Assembly (NCBI GenBank): GCA_017449765.1
Contig: JAFTFE010000014.1
Location: 1 to 64,000 of the forward strand
Length of the DNA: 64,000 bases
DNA from: Lachnospiraceae bacterium
Lineage (GTDB): Bacteria; Bacillota; Clostridia; Lachnospirales; Lachnospiraceae
Direction of reading: 5' to 3'
Below the pieces are notes generated by a model that made no database searches, was not told the origin of the DNA, and saw only the letters and a program-made list of their open reading frames with translations. This document shows, piece after piece, positions 35,112-44,115 of the stretch. Within the stretch, counting starts at the first letter, position 1; each line of letters opens with the position of its first letter. Made by a program: the position numbers and the translations under genes.

Positions 35112-35189
35112 GATTTATGAAGAATTATGAAAGAAATATAAAATTATGAAGAAATATGAAAAAATATAGATTTATGAAGAATTATGAAA
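35112..35189 (+). repeat. 21-bp direct repeat and TATGAAGAA-rich tract before the ATPase gene
   Basis: A 21-bp sequence beginning GATTTATGAAGAATTATGAA occurs at 35112-35132 and again at 35169-35189 (57 bp apart), with related TATGAAGAAATATGAA units between. The reading frames are closed by stops. The motif resembles the GAAGAAAT repeats around the other ATPase gene at 16.7 kb. Confidence 0.7.
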
Positions 35190-35222
35190 ATATTAAATCA
35201 AAAAAGAAAGAGGGAGATTTAG

Positions 35223-36266
35223 TTGAAAAGAGATAATCCATTTACACTTACATTTGGAAAACAGCCAAGCAGATATATAGAGCGATATGAAAATACAGAT
35301 ACAATAGTAGATGTATTTGATGCGGAAAATCCTGTAAGTCAGACATATCTTATCGAAGGAATAAGAGGAAGCGGTAAAACTGTACTGATGACATCAATCA
35401 CAAAAGAATTGTTGAAGAGTGAAAGCTGGATTAACGTGGATTTAAATGCTACACAAAATCTTATGGATGATTTTGCGATGAGACTCACAGATGAAGTTAA
35501 AAAAATACCGAATTTTATAGATAAAGGGTTTAGTATAAATTTGGCAGGTTTTGGAGTGAGTGTGGGTAAAGATGAAACTAAAAGGGATAGCGTGAGTATA
35601 ATTGAAGAGTTGCTTAGTTATATAAAAAAGAAAAATAAAAAGGTTCTTATTACAATAGATGAAGTGGTGAATGATAGCAGTATGCGTGTTTTTGCCAGTC
35701 AGTTTCAGATTTTTTTAAGGAAAGATTATCCGATATATCTTTTAATGACTGGTTTGTATGAAAATATCAATGCAATACAGAATGATCCTTCACTTACTTT
35801 TTTGCTAAGAACTCCAAAAATTTATCTTGAGCCACTCAGTATGGCTCAAATAGTAATTCAGTATCAGGATATTTTCGGAATAAGTACTGAAAAATCAAAA
35901 GAACTTGCTCAGATTACAAAAGGATATGCATTTGCATTTCAAGCTTTAGGGATGCTTTATTGGGAGTATAAGGATGAGTTAAGGTTAGATGATATATTGA
36001 TAAAATTAGATTCAATGCTTGATGATTATGTATATAAAAAAATATGGGCAGCACTTTCAAAGCAGGATAAGAAAATAGTTTTGGCAATTGGTGAAAACGA
36101 TAAGATTAAAGTTAAGGATTTATGTAATAAACTTGATATGAAAATAACAGTATTATCAAAATACAGGGAACGTCTAATCAATAAAGGAATTATATATGCA
36201 CCGGAACATGGATACATTTCCTTTGCTCTTCCTAGATTTTACAATGTGGTAAGTTTGTATGAATAA
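35223..36266 (+). CDS. AAA-type ATPase, archaeal ATPase-like
   Basis: 347 residues: Walker A GIRGSGKTV near residue 45, Walker B region KKVLITIDEV near 140, and a C-terminal winged-helix-like part (LCNKLDMKITVLSKYRERLI). TTG start with GAGGGAGA at the right distance (35208-35215). It lacks the DUF4143 nuclease-like domain of the ATPase at 16710. It overlaps the Gx transporter gene by 8 nt. Function unknown; such ATPases often accompany acquired DNA. Confidence 0.75.
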   Translation: MKRDNPFTLTFGKQPSRYIERYENTDTIVDVFDAENPVSQTYLIEGIRGSGKTVLMTSITKELLKSESWINVDLNATQNLMDDFAMRLTDEVKKIPNFIDKGFSINLAGFGVSVGKDETKRDSVSIIEELLSYIKKKNKKVLITIDEVVNDSSMRVFASQFQIFLRKDYPIYLLMTGLYENINAIQNDPSLTFLLRTPKIYLEPLSMAQIVIQYQDIFGISTEKSKELAQITKGYAFAFQALGMLYWEYKDELRLDDILIKLDSMLDDYVYKKIWAALSKQDKKIVLAIGENDKIKVKDLCNKLDMKITVLSKYRERLINKGIIYAPEHGYISFALPRFYNVVSLYE

Positions 36267-36792
36267 AGAAAAAAAGATAAAGGATAAAAGAGAAAAACCG
36301 ACAATCTCATCCTCACGCATGACGGCTCTGTGCGGGGTTTTTATCGCACTTGCCATGGTGCTTTCCTATCTCGAATCACTGGTGCCGATAAGCTTTGCGA
36401 TACCGGGCATAAAGCTTGGACTTGCCAATATCGTTACGATAATAGCACTTGTTAAGCTTGGTCTAAAGCCTGCACTTATAATAAGTATCGGAAGAGTACT
36501 TCTTTCGGGACTTTTGTTTGGAAATCCGGCTACGATTATGTACAGCATGGCAGGGGCACTCCTTAGTATAACAGTCATGTTTATTGTAAGAAAGTTTAAA
36601 CTTTTAGCCATAACAGGTACAAGCGTATGCGGCGCGGTGGCACATAATATCGGACAGCTTATTGTGGCTGCCATAATCATAGAGAACACTAAAATATTTT
36701 ATTATGTTGCCGTGCTTTCAATATCGGGGATTATAACAGGAATTCTTATAGGAATTCTTGCAGGTTTTATTGTAAAAAATATTCATTTGTAG
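36259..36792 (+). CDS. Gx transporter family membrane protein (Hpre_diP_synt_I type)
   Basis: 177 residues, five or six membrane segments, with SYLESLVPISFAIPGIKLGL and LFGNPATIMYSMAGALLS typical of the family once annotated as heptaprenyl diphosphate synthase component I. It is probably an ECF-like substrate-binding membrane component. It directly precedes rnfC, its usual neighbour in Clostridia. The start overlaps the ATPase stop, giving translational coupling. Confidence 0.87.
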   Translation: MNKEKKIKDKREKPTISSSRMTALCGVFIALAMVLSYLESLVPISFAIPGIKLGLANIVTIIALVKLGLKPALIISIGRVLLSGLLFGNPATIMYSMAGALLSITVMFIVRKFKLLAITGTSVCGAVAHNIGQLIVAAIIIENTKIFYYVAVLSISGIITGILIGILAGFIVKNIHL

Positions 36793-36828
36793 TAAAATAG
36801 TAACAAATATTTTTGTTGCGGGGTATAA

Positions 36829-38148
36829 ATGATGAAATATACTTTTAAAGGTGGAATTCATCCATATGAAGGTAAAGAACTTACCATGGATAAAGAAGTC
36901 ATGGAATACCTGCCAAAGGGCGATATGGTATATCCATTGTCTCAGCATATCGGTAAGCCGGCAAAGCCTGTTGTAAAAAAGGGTGACCCGGTTAAGGCGG
37001 GAGACCTTATAGCAGAGGCAGACGGCTTTGTATCAGCTAATATTCATGCTTCAGTATCCGGTAAAGTAAAGGTGATTGAACCAAGACTTACTTCCTCCGG
37101 TTCTAAAGTAGAGTCCATCGTTATCGAAAATGATGGGTTATACGAATCTAAAGAATTTGTCCCAAATGACAAGAAGATAAGTGAATATTCAAAGGAAGAA
37201 ATAATCGGAGCCATAAAGGATGCCGGTATCGTTGGTATGGGCGGCGCCGGTTTTCCTACGCATGTAAAACTGTCTCCTAAGGAGCCGGATAAGATTGACA
37301 GAATAATTGTAAATGCATCTGAGTGTGAACCGTATCTTACTTCAGATTACAGACGAATAATAGACGAAGCAGATAAGGTTATCGATGGACTAAGGCTTGT
37401 GCTAAGTCTTTTTCCGGGGGCTAAGGGAATAATCGGTATCGAGGATAATAAACCTAAGGCGATAGCACTTCTTTGTGAAAAGCTTGCGGATGATCCTGAT
37501 ATAACCGTAAATAAGCTTAAAACAAAGTATCCTGAGGGTGCTGAGCGACAGCTTATCTATGCCAATACGGGAAGGTATATTAATTCCAAGATGCTACCTG
37601 CGGATGCCGGCTGCATAGTACATAATGTGGATACGGTTTATGCGATAAGTGAAGCTGTAAGAGAAGGTAAGCCTCTTATGGACAGGATAGTAACCGTAAG
37701 CGGTGATGCCATAGAAAATCCTTGTAATATAAAATCGAAAATCGGAACGAATTATGCGGAGCTTATAGAAGCGGCAGGAGGTATAAAGGGTGAGCCTGCC
37801 AAGATAATAGCGGGCGGACCTATGATGGGTAAGGCGATATATTCACTTGACATACCTGCCACAAAATCCTCCTCAGCAATACTTGCTTTTACCAAGGATG
37901 AGGTTGCAGAGTATGAGAGCGGTGCCTGTATAAGATGCGGACGCTGTGTATCGGTATGTCCGGGCAGGGTAATGCCTTGCGAGCTGTCCGATATGGCTGA
38001 ATTAAATGATGTAGACGGATTTCTTAAGAATAACGGTATGGAGTGCTGCGAATGCGGATGCTGCTCTTTTGTATGCCCTGCCAAGAGGCATCTTACACAG
38101 ACGATAGCGGGGATGAGAAAAGAAATACTTGCGAATAGGAAGAGATAG
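36829..38148 (+). CDS. rnfC: Rnf complex subunit C
   Basis: Membrane-associated subunit of the ferredoxin:NAD+ oxidoreductase, which pumps Na+ or H+. 439 residues: GGIHPYEGKE at the N-terminus, glycine-rich NADH/FMN site GMGGAGFPTHVKL, then two [4Fe-4S] motifs (CIRCGRCVSVCP, CCECGCCSFVCP). It starts the contiguous rnf operon C-DG-E-A-B. An adjacent ATG at 36832 is an alternative start. Confidence 0.95.
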   Translation: MMKYTFKGGIHPYEGKELTMDKEVMEYLPKGDMVYPLSQHIGKPAKPVVKKGDPVKAGDLIAEADGFVSANIHASVSGKVKVIEPRLTSSGSKVESIVIENDGLYESKEFVPNDKKISEYSKEEIIGAIKDAGIVGMGGAGFPTHVKLSPKEPDKIDRIIVNASECEPYLTSDYRRIIDEADKVIDGLRLVLSLFPGAKGIIGIEDNKPKAIALLCEKLADDPDITVNKLKTKYPEGAERQLIYANTGRYINSKMLPADAGCIVHNVDTVYAISEAVREGKPLMDRIVTVSGDAIENPCNIKSKIGTNYAELIEAAGGIKGEPAKIIAGGPMMGKAIYSLDIPATKSSSAILAFTKDEVAEYESGACIRCGRCVSVCPGRVMPCELSDMAELNDVDGFLKNNGMECCECGCCSFVCPAKRHLTQTIAGMRKEILANRKR

Positions 38149-38160
38149 GAGGGGAAGATA

Positions 38161-39858
38161 ATGGATAATCAAGAAATGAATTTAAAAATATCTGCTTCTC
38201 CTCATGTGAGAAGTAAGGCATCAACTGCTGATATAATGTTTGACGTTATTATAGCTTTAGTGCCTGCGACAGCGGTAGGAGTATATAACTTCGGACTTCA
38301 TGCACTGCTGCTTGTAATAACCTGTATAGCATCCTCTGTTCTGGCAGAATTTTTATATGAATATTTTATGAAAAGACCTATTACTATAGGAGATTTTTCG
38401 GCAGTTGTCACAGGACTTCTTTTAGCTATGAATCTGCCTCCGACACTTCCTTTATGGATGGCGGTGCTTGGCTCGGTATTCGCAATTATTGTCGTTAAGC
38501 AGTTGTTTGGAGGCTTGGGTAAGAACTTTATGAATCCTGCGCTTGCGGCAAGATGCTTCCTGATTCTGTCCTTTGGTGCGGCGATGACGAAGTTTACATA
38601 TGACGGTGTGACTACTGCAACACCTCTTGCCGTTATCAAAAATGGCGGTACATATAGCTTAAGACAGATGTTTATGGGCTTTACAGCAGGTACAATCGGC
38701 GAGACATCTGCACTTGCACTTCTTATAGGTGCTGCATATCTCCTTATAAAGAAAGTTATCAGTCCGAGAATTCCTTTGGTATATATCGGAACATTTGCTG
38801 TCGCAATAGTTATATATGCGATAGTCAAGGATAAGGATGTAGTAAATTATACACTCTGTGAATTATGCGGTGGCGGACTTATGCTCGGTGCGTGGTTTAT
38901 GGCCACAGACTATGTTACTTCACCTATAACCCCTGTGGGTAAGATAATATACGGAGTGATACTTGGGTTACTCACCTTTGTTCTTAGAATATTCGGAAAC
39001 GGTGCAGAGGGTGTATCGTATGCGATTATAATGACTAATCTTATGGTTCCGCTTATCGAGCTTCTGTCGAAGCCGAAACCTTTCGGATATAAGGCAGATG
39101 TTGATGAAGAGGCTGAGAAGGCTAAGAAGAAAGATAAAAAATCGGATAAATCAAATGAAAAAGATGCAGAAAAGGCTGTATCAGATGATAAGTCGGATAA
39201 AGTTTCGGAAAATGAGAAAAAAGCCGAGGATATCAATGAGGATAAGAAGGATATCAGGGGTATATTTAAAGCTGTAACCGTTATTATGCTTATAACCGTA
39301 ATAATGGGAGCGATACTCGGCACAGTATACAGCATAACCAAGGAGCCGATTGAGCAGGCAGAAGAGAAAGCAAAACAAGAGGCTTATAAAGAAGTATTCC
39401 CTGAGGCTGAAGTTATCACTACATATGGTGCTGAAGAACTTGATTATGATGCTATTAATTCACTACTTAATGAATTTGGTTATATAAATGATACGATAGA
39501 AGAGATAAGTACGGCTGAAAAAGAAAGCGGAGAATTCCTCGGATATATAATTGTCGTATCAAATAATAACGGATACAATGGTGAGATTAAAATGGTGGTT
39601 GGTGTGACGTATGATGTAACAGTAACCGGACTTGCATTCCTTACGCTTGATGAGAGTCCCGGACTTGGTATGGAGGCGGATAAAGACAAATTCAAGAGTC
39701 AGTTCGTAGGTAAGAAAGTTGAAGGTTTTATATATACCAAGACAGGAGCCACAGCAGATAATGAGATTGATGCTTTATCCGGTGCAACTATAACTACATC
39801 GGCAGTTGTTGACGGAGTAAATTCTGCAGTAGCTTTAGTTCTGTATTTGGGGAGGTGA
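38161..39858 (+). CDS. rnfD-rnfG: Rnf complex fused subunits D and G
   Basis: 565 residues joining two normally separate proteins. Residues 1-310 are RnfD: eight or so membrane segments, with ATPLAVIK as the covalent FMN threonine site. A highly charged linker of about 65 residues (Lys/Asp/Glu-rich) leads to RnfG from about residue 362: one membrane segment (AVTVIMLITVIMGAILGTVY) and an FMN-binding domain with the covalent site DALSGATITTSAVV. AGGAGGGGAAG precedes the ATG and no internal stop or credible internal start is seen, so the fusion appears real. Confidence 0.93.
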   Translation: MDNQEMNLKISASPHVRSKASTADIMFDVIIALVPATAVGVYNFGLHALLLVITCIASSVLAEFLYEYFMKRPITIGDFSAVVTGLLLAMNLPPTLPLWMAVLGSVFAIIVVKQLFGGLGKNFMNPALAARCFLILSFGAAMTKFTYDGVTTATPLAVIKNGGTYSLRQMFMGFTAGTIGETSALALLIGAAYLLIKKVISPRIPLVYIGTFAVAIVIYAIVKDKDVVNYTLCELCGGGLMLGAWFMATDYVTSPITPVGKIIYGVILGLLTFVLRIFGNGAEGVSYAIIMTNLMVPLIELLSKPKPFGYKADVDEEAEKAKKKDKKSDKSNEKDAEKAVSDDKSDKVSENEKKAEDINEDKKDIRGIFKAVTVIMLITVIMGAILGTVYSITKEPIEQAEEKAKQEAYKEVFPEAEVITTYGAEELDYDAINSLLNEFGYINDTIEEISTAEKESGEFLGYIIVVSNNNGYNGEIKMVVGVTYDVTVTGLAFLTLDESPGLGMEADKDKFKSQFVGKKVEGFIYTKTGATADNEIDALSGATITTSAVVDGVNSAVALVLYLGR

Positions 39859-39863
39859 GTAGG

Positions 39864-40547
39864 ATGAATAAGATAACTGAGAGACTACATAATGGAATAA
39901 TCAAAGAAAATCCTACCTTTGTACAGATGCTTGGTATGTGTCCTACACTTGCCGTAACGACATCTGCCATAAACGGTCTGGGTATGGGTCTTACCACTAT
40001 GGTAATACTTGCACTTAGCAATCTAATGATTTCGCTTCTTAGAAAGCTTATACCGGATAAGGTGAGAATTCCGTCGTTTATAGTAATAATAGCTTCTTTT
40101 GTAACAGTAGTGCAGTTCCTGCTCAAGGCATATATTCCAAGTCTTAATGCAAGTCTTGGTCTGTATATACCGCTTATAGTTGTAAACTGTATCATACTTG
40201 GACGTGCGGAAAGCTATGCTTCCAAGAATTCACCTATACCGTCTTTCTTTGATGGCGTGGGTATGGGTCTTGGATTCACCTTAGGCCTTACAATTATAGG
40301 AATTGTAAGAGAACTTCTTGGTTCAGGAAGTATATTCGGGCATACACTTTTGTCATCTTATCAGCCGATAGGAATATTTGTCATGGCGCCCGGTGCATTT
40401 CTTGTTCTTGCATTTATAGTTGCGATTATTAATAAGATAAATATTAACAAAGCAAAGAAAGACGGAACTGTACCGAATACCTGTAAATTAGCAGACTGTG
40501 AAGGCTGTGCCAACGTGCTTTGTTCAGGAAAGATAAAGGAGGATTAG
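39864..40547 (+). CDS. rnfE: Rnf complex subunit E
   Basis: 227 residues, six membrane segments, with NPTFVQMLGMCPTLAVT and GMGLGFTLGLT typical of RnfE/NqrD. ATG 39864 follows GGGGAGGTGAGT; the GTG at 39855 lies inside that site. A Cys-rich tail (CKLADCEGCANVLC) is an uncommon extension that might bind metal. The Rnf E and A subunits together hold the membrane iron site. Confidence 0.94.
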   Translation: MNKITERLHNGIIKENPTFVQMLGMCPTLAVTTSAINGLGMGLTTMVILALSNLMISLLRKLIPDKVRIPSFIVIIASFVTVVQFLLKAYIPSLNASLGLYIPLIVVNCIILGRAESYASKNSPIPSFFDGVGMGLGFTLGLTIIGIVRELLGSGSIFGHTLLSSYQPIGIFVMAPGAFLVLAFIVAIINKININKAKKDGTVPNTCKLADCEGCANVLCSGKIKED

Positions 40548-40550
40548 GAT

Positions 40551-41126
40551 ATGAATATTATATTATTGGCAATTTCAGCAGCGTTTGTAAATAATGTTAT
40601 ATTGGTTCAATTTTTAGGTATCTGTCCTTTCCTCGGTGTTTCCAAGCAGATTAAGACGGCAGCCGGTATGGGCGGTGCAGTAATATTTGTTATGGCAATT
40701 TCTTCTACGGTGACAAGCCTTATATATTACTATGTGCTTGAACCTCTTGATATAGCATACCTTAATACGATAGTTTTCATACTTGTTATCGCGGCACTTG
40801 TGCAATTTGTTGAGATGTTTCTTAAAAAGTCAGTGCCATCCCTTTATAGGGCACTTGGAGTCTATCTGCCGCTTATAACTACCAACTGTGCGGTACTTGG
40901 TATAGCAATATCAAATGTGGACAGCGGATACAATATTTTAGAATCTGTTATAAACGGAGTTTTTTCTGCCGTAGGTTTTGCGGTTGCACTTATACTTATG
41001 GCGGGTATAAGAGAGAAACTTGACAAGAATGACAGCATACCTGAGAGTTTCAAAGGGACTCCGATTGTACTTATATCAGCAGGACTTATGGCGATAGCTT
41101 TTGCCGGACTTGCGGGATTAATTTAG
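40551..41126 (+). CDS. rnfA: Rnf complex subunit A
   Basis: 191 residues and six membrane segments, with NNVILVQFLGICPFLGVS and YLPLITTNCAVLGIAI, the paired Cys motifs that hold the [2Fe-2S] cluster between RnfA and RnfE. It starts 3 bp after rnfE, preceded by AAGGAGGATTAGG. Confidence 0.96.
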   Translation: MNIILLAISAAFVNNVILVQFLGICPFLGVSKQIKTAAGMGGAVIFVMAISSTVTSLIYYYVLEPLDIAYLNTIVFILVIAALVQFVEMFLKKSVPSLYRALGVYLPLITTNCAVLGIAISNVDSGYNILESVINGVFSAVGFAVALILMAGIREKLDKNDSIPESFKGTPIVLISAGLMAIAFAGLAGLI

Positions 41127-41141
41127 AAGGAGGGTTTTGGT

Positions 41142-41930
41142 ATGAATATTACTTCAGTTTTAATTGCGGCCGGCATAGTCGGTGTAGTTGGTATTCTTGC
41201 GGGAATTCTTCTTGGTGTGGCAAGTGAGAGCTTTAAGGTAAAGGTTGATGAAACAGAGATAAAGGTGCGTGAAGCACTTCCGGGAAATAACTGTGGAGCC
41301 TGTGGTTATCCGGGCTGTGACGGACTTGCGGCAGCCATAGCCAAGGGTGATGCAAAGCCGGGAAGCTGTCCTGTGGGAGGTGAGCCTGTAGCTAAAATTA
41401 TAGCAGAAATAGTAGGCGGTGATGCGGAAGTTGTCAAAATGGTTGCCAATGTAAGATGTAAGGGTGATTGTGAGAAGGCGAAAGAGGCATATGAATATGT
41501 TGGACCTAAGGATTGTCGTATAGCGGCAAATACTCCCGGAGGTGGACCAAAAGGATGTACATACGGATGCCTTGGCTTTGGAAGTTGTAAGAAGGTATGT
41601 CCGTTTGATGCGATAGATATAGTAGACGGAATAGCGGTCATAGATAAGGATAAATGTCGAGCCTGTGAAGCTTGTGTGGCAGTATGTCCGAGACATATAA
41701 TTGAGATAATTCCTTATGATGCGGGAGCAGTAGTAGAATGCAATTCCAATGACGGAGGTAAGGAAGTTAAGCAGGTATGTCAGGTAGGATGTATCGGCTG
41801 TGGTATATGCCAAAAGACTTGTCCTGTAGAAGCAATCAAGGTTGAGAATAAGCTGGCACATGTGGATTATACAAAATGTATCGGTTGTGGTGCATGCAAA
41901 GAAAAGTGTCCGGTTAAAATCATCAGTTAG
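41142..41930 (+). CDS. rnfB: Rnf complex subunit B
   Basis: 262 residues: an N-terminal membrane anchor (VLIAAGIVGVVGILAGILLG), the four-Cys cluster CGACGYPGCDGLA, and several further [4Fe-4S] motifs (CLGFGSCKKVCP, CRACEACVAVCP, CIGCGICQKTCP, CIGCGACKEKCP). It is the entry point for electrons from reduced ferredoxin. AGGAGGGTTTT precedes the ATG; last subunit gene of the operon. Confidence 0.96.
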   Translation: MNITSVLIAAGIVGVVGILAGILLGVASESFKVKVDETEIKVREALPGNNCGACGYPGCDGLAAAIAKGDAKPGSCPVGGEPVAKIIAEIVGGDAEVVKMVANVRCKGDCEKAKEAYEYVGPKDCRIAANTPGGGPKGCTYGCLGFGSCKKVCPFDAIDIVDGIAVIDKDKCRACEACVAVCPRHIIEIIPYDAGAVVECNSNDGGKEVKQVCQVGCIGCGICQKTCPVEAIKVENKLAHVDYTKCIGCGACKEKCPVKIIS

Positions 41931-41943
41931 CGGAGATTAAGAG

Positions 41944-43194
41944 ATGACTTCAGGGATAAAAAAGCATATAATTTGCATGATGTTTTTTCTTGGGATATTA
42001 TTAATTGCAACAGGATGCAGCCGAAGAAAACACGAGGAAAAAAATGAAGATAATGTAACAGTTGCTGAGACTGAATCTGAGGCTGTTATTGAACCTGATG
42101 CGGAATCCGGTTATATAAATGAAACAGCTGATACAGCAGAAGATGACAGTATATCCACTACGGAAAGACAGCCGGATGTACGAACGATAACAATAACGGC
42201 AACCGGTGACTGTGCACTCGGACCGATTCAGACACATGGATATGGCGGTTCCTTTCATGCATATTATGATGATTATGGAGAGGATTATTTTTTAGAGGAT
42301 TTTAAAGAGCTTTTTGAAAATGATGATTTTACTCTTGTAAATCTCGAGTGTACACTTACAGACAGAGCTGTATATGTGGATGAGGAATCCGATAAGGAAT
42401 TTTATATAGTCGGTCGTCCTGAATATGCCGGGATACTGACAAGTTCCGGAGTTGAAGGATGTTCCCTTGGTAATAATCATACGAGAGATGTAGGCGTCGA
42501 AGGACTTGAGGATACTGAGGCTTCATGTGATGCAGTAGGGCTCTTGTGGGCATTTAACAGTGTGACGGCAATTTATGAAACAGAAGACGGATACAAAATA
42601 GGATTTGTTTCTTCGCATGTGTCCGGTTCGGTAGACAGAGAAAACTTTATAAGAAACGGTATAGAAGAGCTAAAGCAGGCGGATGTGGATATAATAATTG
42701 CCTGCTGTCACTGGGGCGAGGAAAAGGAATACTATCCGACGGATTATCAGATAAAGCTCGCGCACGAATTTGTAGATCTGGGTGCAGATTTAATCATAGG
42801 AAATCATCCGCATGTGGTTCAGGGAGTAGAGTGCTATAATGGAAAGGTGATATGCTACAGCTTTGGTAATTTCTGCTTTGGTGCGAGTCATTTTCCGTTT
42901 GATTTTAATTCAATGGTCTATCAGCAGACTTTTACATTTGTGGATGGTGAGCTTCAGCCATATATTGATGCAAGTGTTATTCCTATATGTGTCAGCTCAA
43001 CAACTGAGACAAATGATTTCCATCCGGTGTATCTTAACGGTGAGAGAAAAGCTGATATGCTCGAGCGAATCAATACATATTGTGAACCATACGGATATGT
43101 CAGGTTTGATGAGAATGGAGAGCTTTATTACGCGGAAGCGGAAGATGTATTAAAAGAATCAGAGCAAAGTGATGAAGAACAGTCAGATGAATAA
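41944..43194 (+). CDS. CapA/PGA_cap-type lipoprotein
   Basis: 416 residues. A lipoprotein signal (LLIATGC) leads to an acidic linker and a CapA calcineurin-like phosphoesterase fold domain: ITATGDCALGP, LVNLECTLTD, SLGNNHTRDVG, CHWGEEKEYYP and IIGNHPHVVQG supply the metal ligands. CapA relatives are linked to poly-gamma-glutamate capsule, but many stand-alone copies have unknown roles. It follows rnfB by 13 bp and may be co-transcribed. Confidence 0.88.
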   Translation: MTSGIKKHIICMMFFLGILLIATGCSRRKHEEKNEDNVTVAETESEAVIEPDAESGYINETADTAEDDSISTTERQPDVRTITITATGDCALGPIQTHGYGGSFHAYYDDYGEDYFLEDFKELFENDDFTLVNLECTLTDRAVYVDEESDKEFYIVGRPEYAGILTSSGVEGCSLGNNHTRDVGVEGLEDTEASCDAVGLLWAFNSVTAIYETEDGYKIGFVSSHVSGSVDRENFIRNGIEELKQADVDIIIACCHWGEEKEYYPTDYQIKLAHEFVDLGADLIIGNHPHVVQGVECYNGKVICYSFGNFCFGASHFPFDFNSMVYQQTFTFVDGELQPYIDASVIPICVSSTTETNDFHPVYLNGERKADMLERINTYCEPYGYVRFDENGELYYAEAEDVLKESEQSDEEQSDE

Positions 43195-43254
43195 ATATAA
43201 TAATAAAACAATTATTCTTTGTTTGAATATAATAACAAAAAATGGGTTTTTGTT

Positions 43255-43521
43255 ATGAGATTTCTTGAGTTAAAGGAAAAAGAAGTTATTAATTGTAAAG
43301 ATTGTAAGAGACTCGGATATGTGGCAGATATAGAATTTGATTGCAAAACAGGCAGGATTACGGCTATAATAGTACCCGGACCGGGTAAGATATTATCCTG
43401 TTTTGGAAGCAGTTCGGAATATTATATAAGGTTTAATGATATTGTACGGATTGGCCCTGATATAGTTCTGGTCGATATTGACCATTGCAATATACATAAG
43501 ATACACGACAATAACTGTTAG
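43255..43521 (+). CDS. YlmC/YmxH family protein (PRC-barrel)
   Basis: 88 residues with KEVINCKDCKRLGYV, DIEFDCKTGRI and FNDIVRIGPDIVLVDI, typical of the small sporulation-associated YlmC/YmxH family. ATG 43255 matches the family N-terminus; the frame opens at a TTG at 43219 with no homology. The ribosome binding site is weak. Its presence suggests a spore-forming ancestry. Confidence 0.85.
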   Translation: MRFLELKEKEVINCKDCKRLGYVADIEFDCKTGRITAIIVPGPGKILSCFGSSSEYYIRFNDIVRIGPDIVLVDIDHCNIHKIHDNNC

Positions 43522-43572
43522 GCTGCTTAAGTCTGACGAACACGGAGAATATTAGAAAAAGGAGTAAAGCAC

Positions 43573-44028
43573 ATGAGATGTCCGTTTTGTGGAGATGACA
43601 ATACCAGAGTAATTGATTCAAGACCTGCAGATGATAATCAGGCAATAAGAAGAAGAAGGCAATGTGATGAATGTGGAAAAAGATTTACTACATATGAGAA
43701 GGTTGAGACGATTCCGCTTATAGTTATCAAGAAGGATAAAAACAGAGAAACATATGACAGAGCCAAGATTGAGTCAGGTATTGTGCGTTCGTGCCACAAG
43801 AGACCGGTTTCCGCTCAGGATATAGAGCAGGCTATAGATGATATAGAGAACAAGATATTCAATCTTGAAGTAAAGGAGATTGAGAGCAAGCATATTGGTG
43901 AAATAGTTATGGACAGGATTAAGGATTTGGATCAGGTTGCTTATGTAAGGTTTGCTTCCGTATACAGAGAGTTCAAGGATGCAAACACCTTTATGAATGA
44001 ACTGAAGGAACTTTTGAACAGTAAATAA
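43573..44028 (+). CDS. nrdR: Transcriptional repressor NrdR
   Basis: 151 residues: a zinc ribbon (MRCPFCGDDNTRVIDSR, QCDECGKRFTTYE) followed by an ATP-cone domain (VIKKDKNRETYDRAKIESGI). It senses ATP/dATP and represses ribonucleotide reductase genes through NrdR boxes. AAAAGGAG precedes the ATG. Confidence 0.97.
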   Translation: MRCPFCGDDNTRVIDSRPADDNQAIRRRRQCDECGKRFTTYEKVETIPLIVIKKDKNRETYDRAKIESGIVRSCHKRPVSAQDIEQAIDDIENKIFNLEVKEIESKHIGEIVMDRIKDLDQVAYVRFASVYREFKDANTFMNELKELLNSK

Positions 44029-44115
44029 ATTTATGAATAATCCGACTGCACACCTGCTATTAAAGTAAGTGTGCGGTTAAATGTTGTGAGATTTAACTTG
44101 ATTCGGGAGAGTAAG

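Noticed and set aside
41160..41861. 233-residue minus-strand ORF opposite rnfB
   Set aside because: Antisense shadow of a Cys-rich gene; translation has no domain-like pattern.
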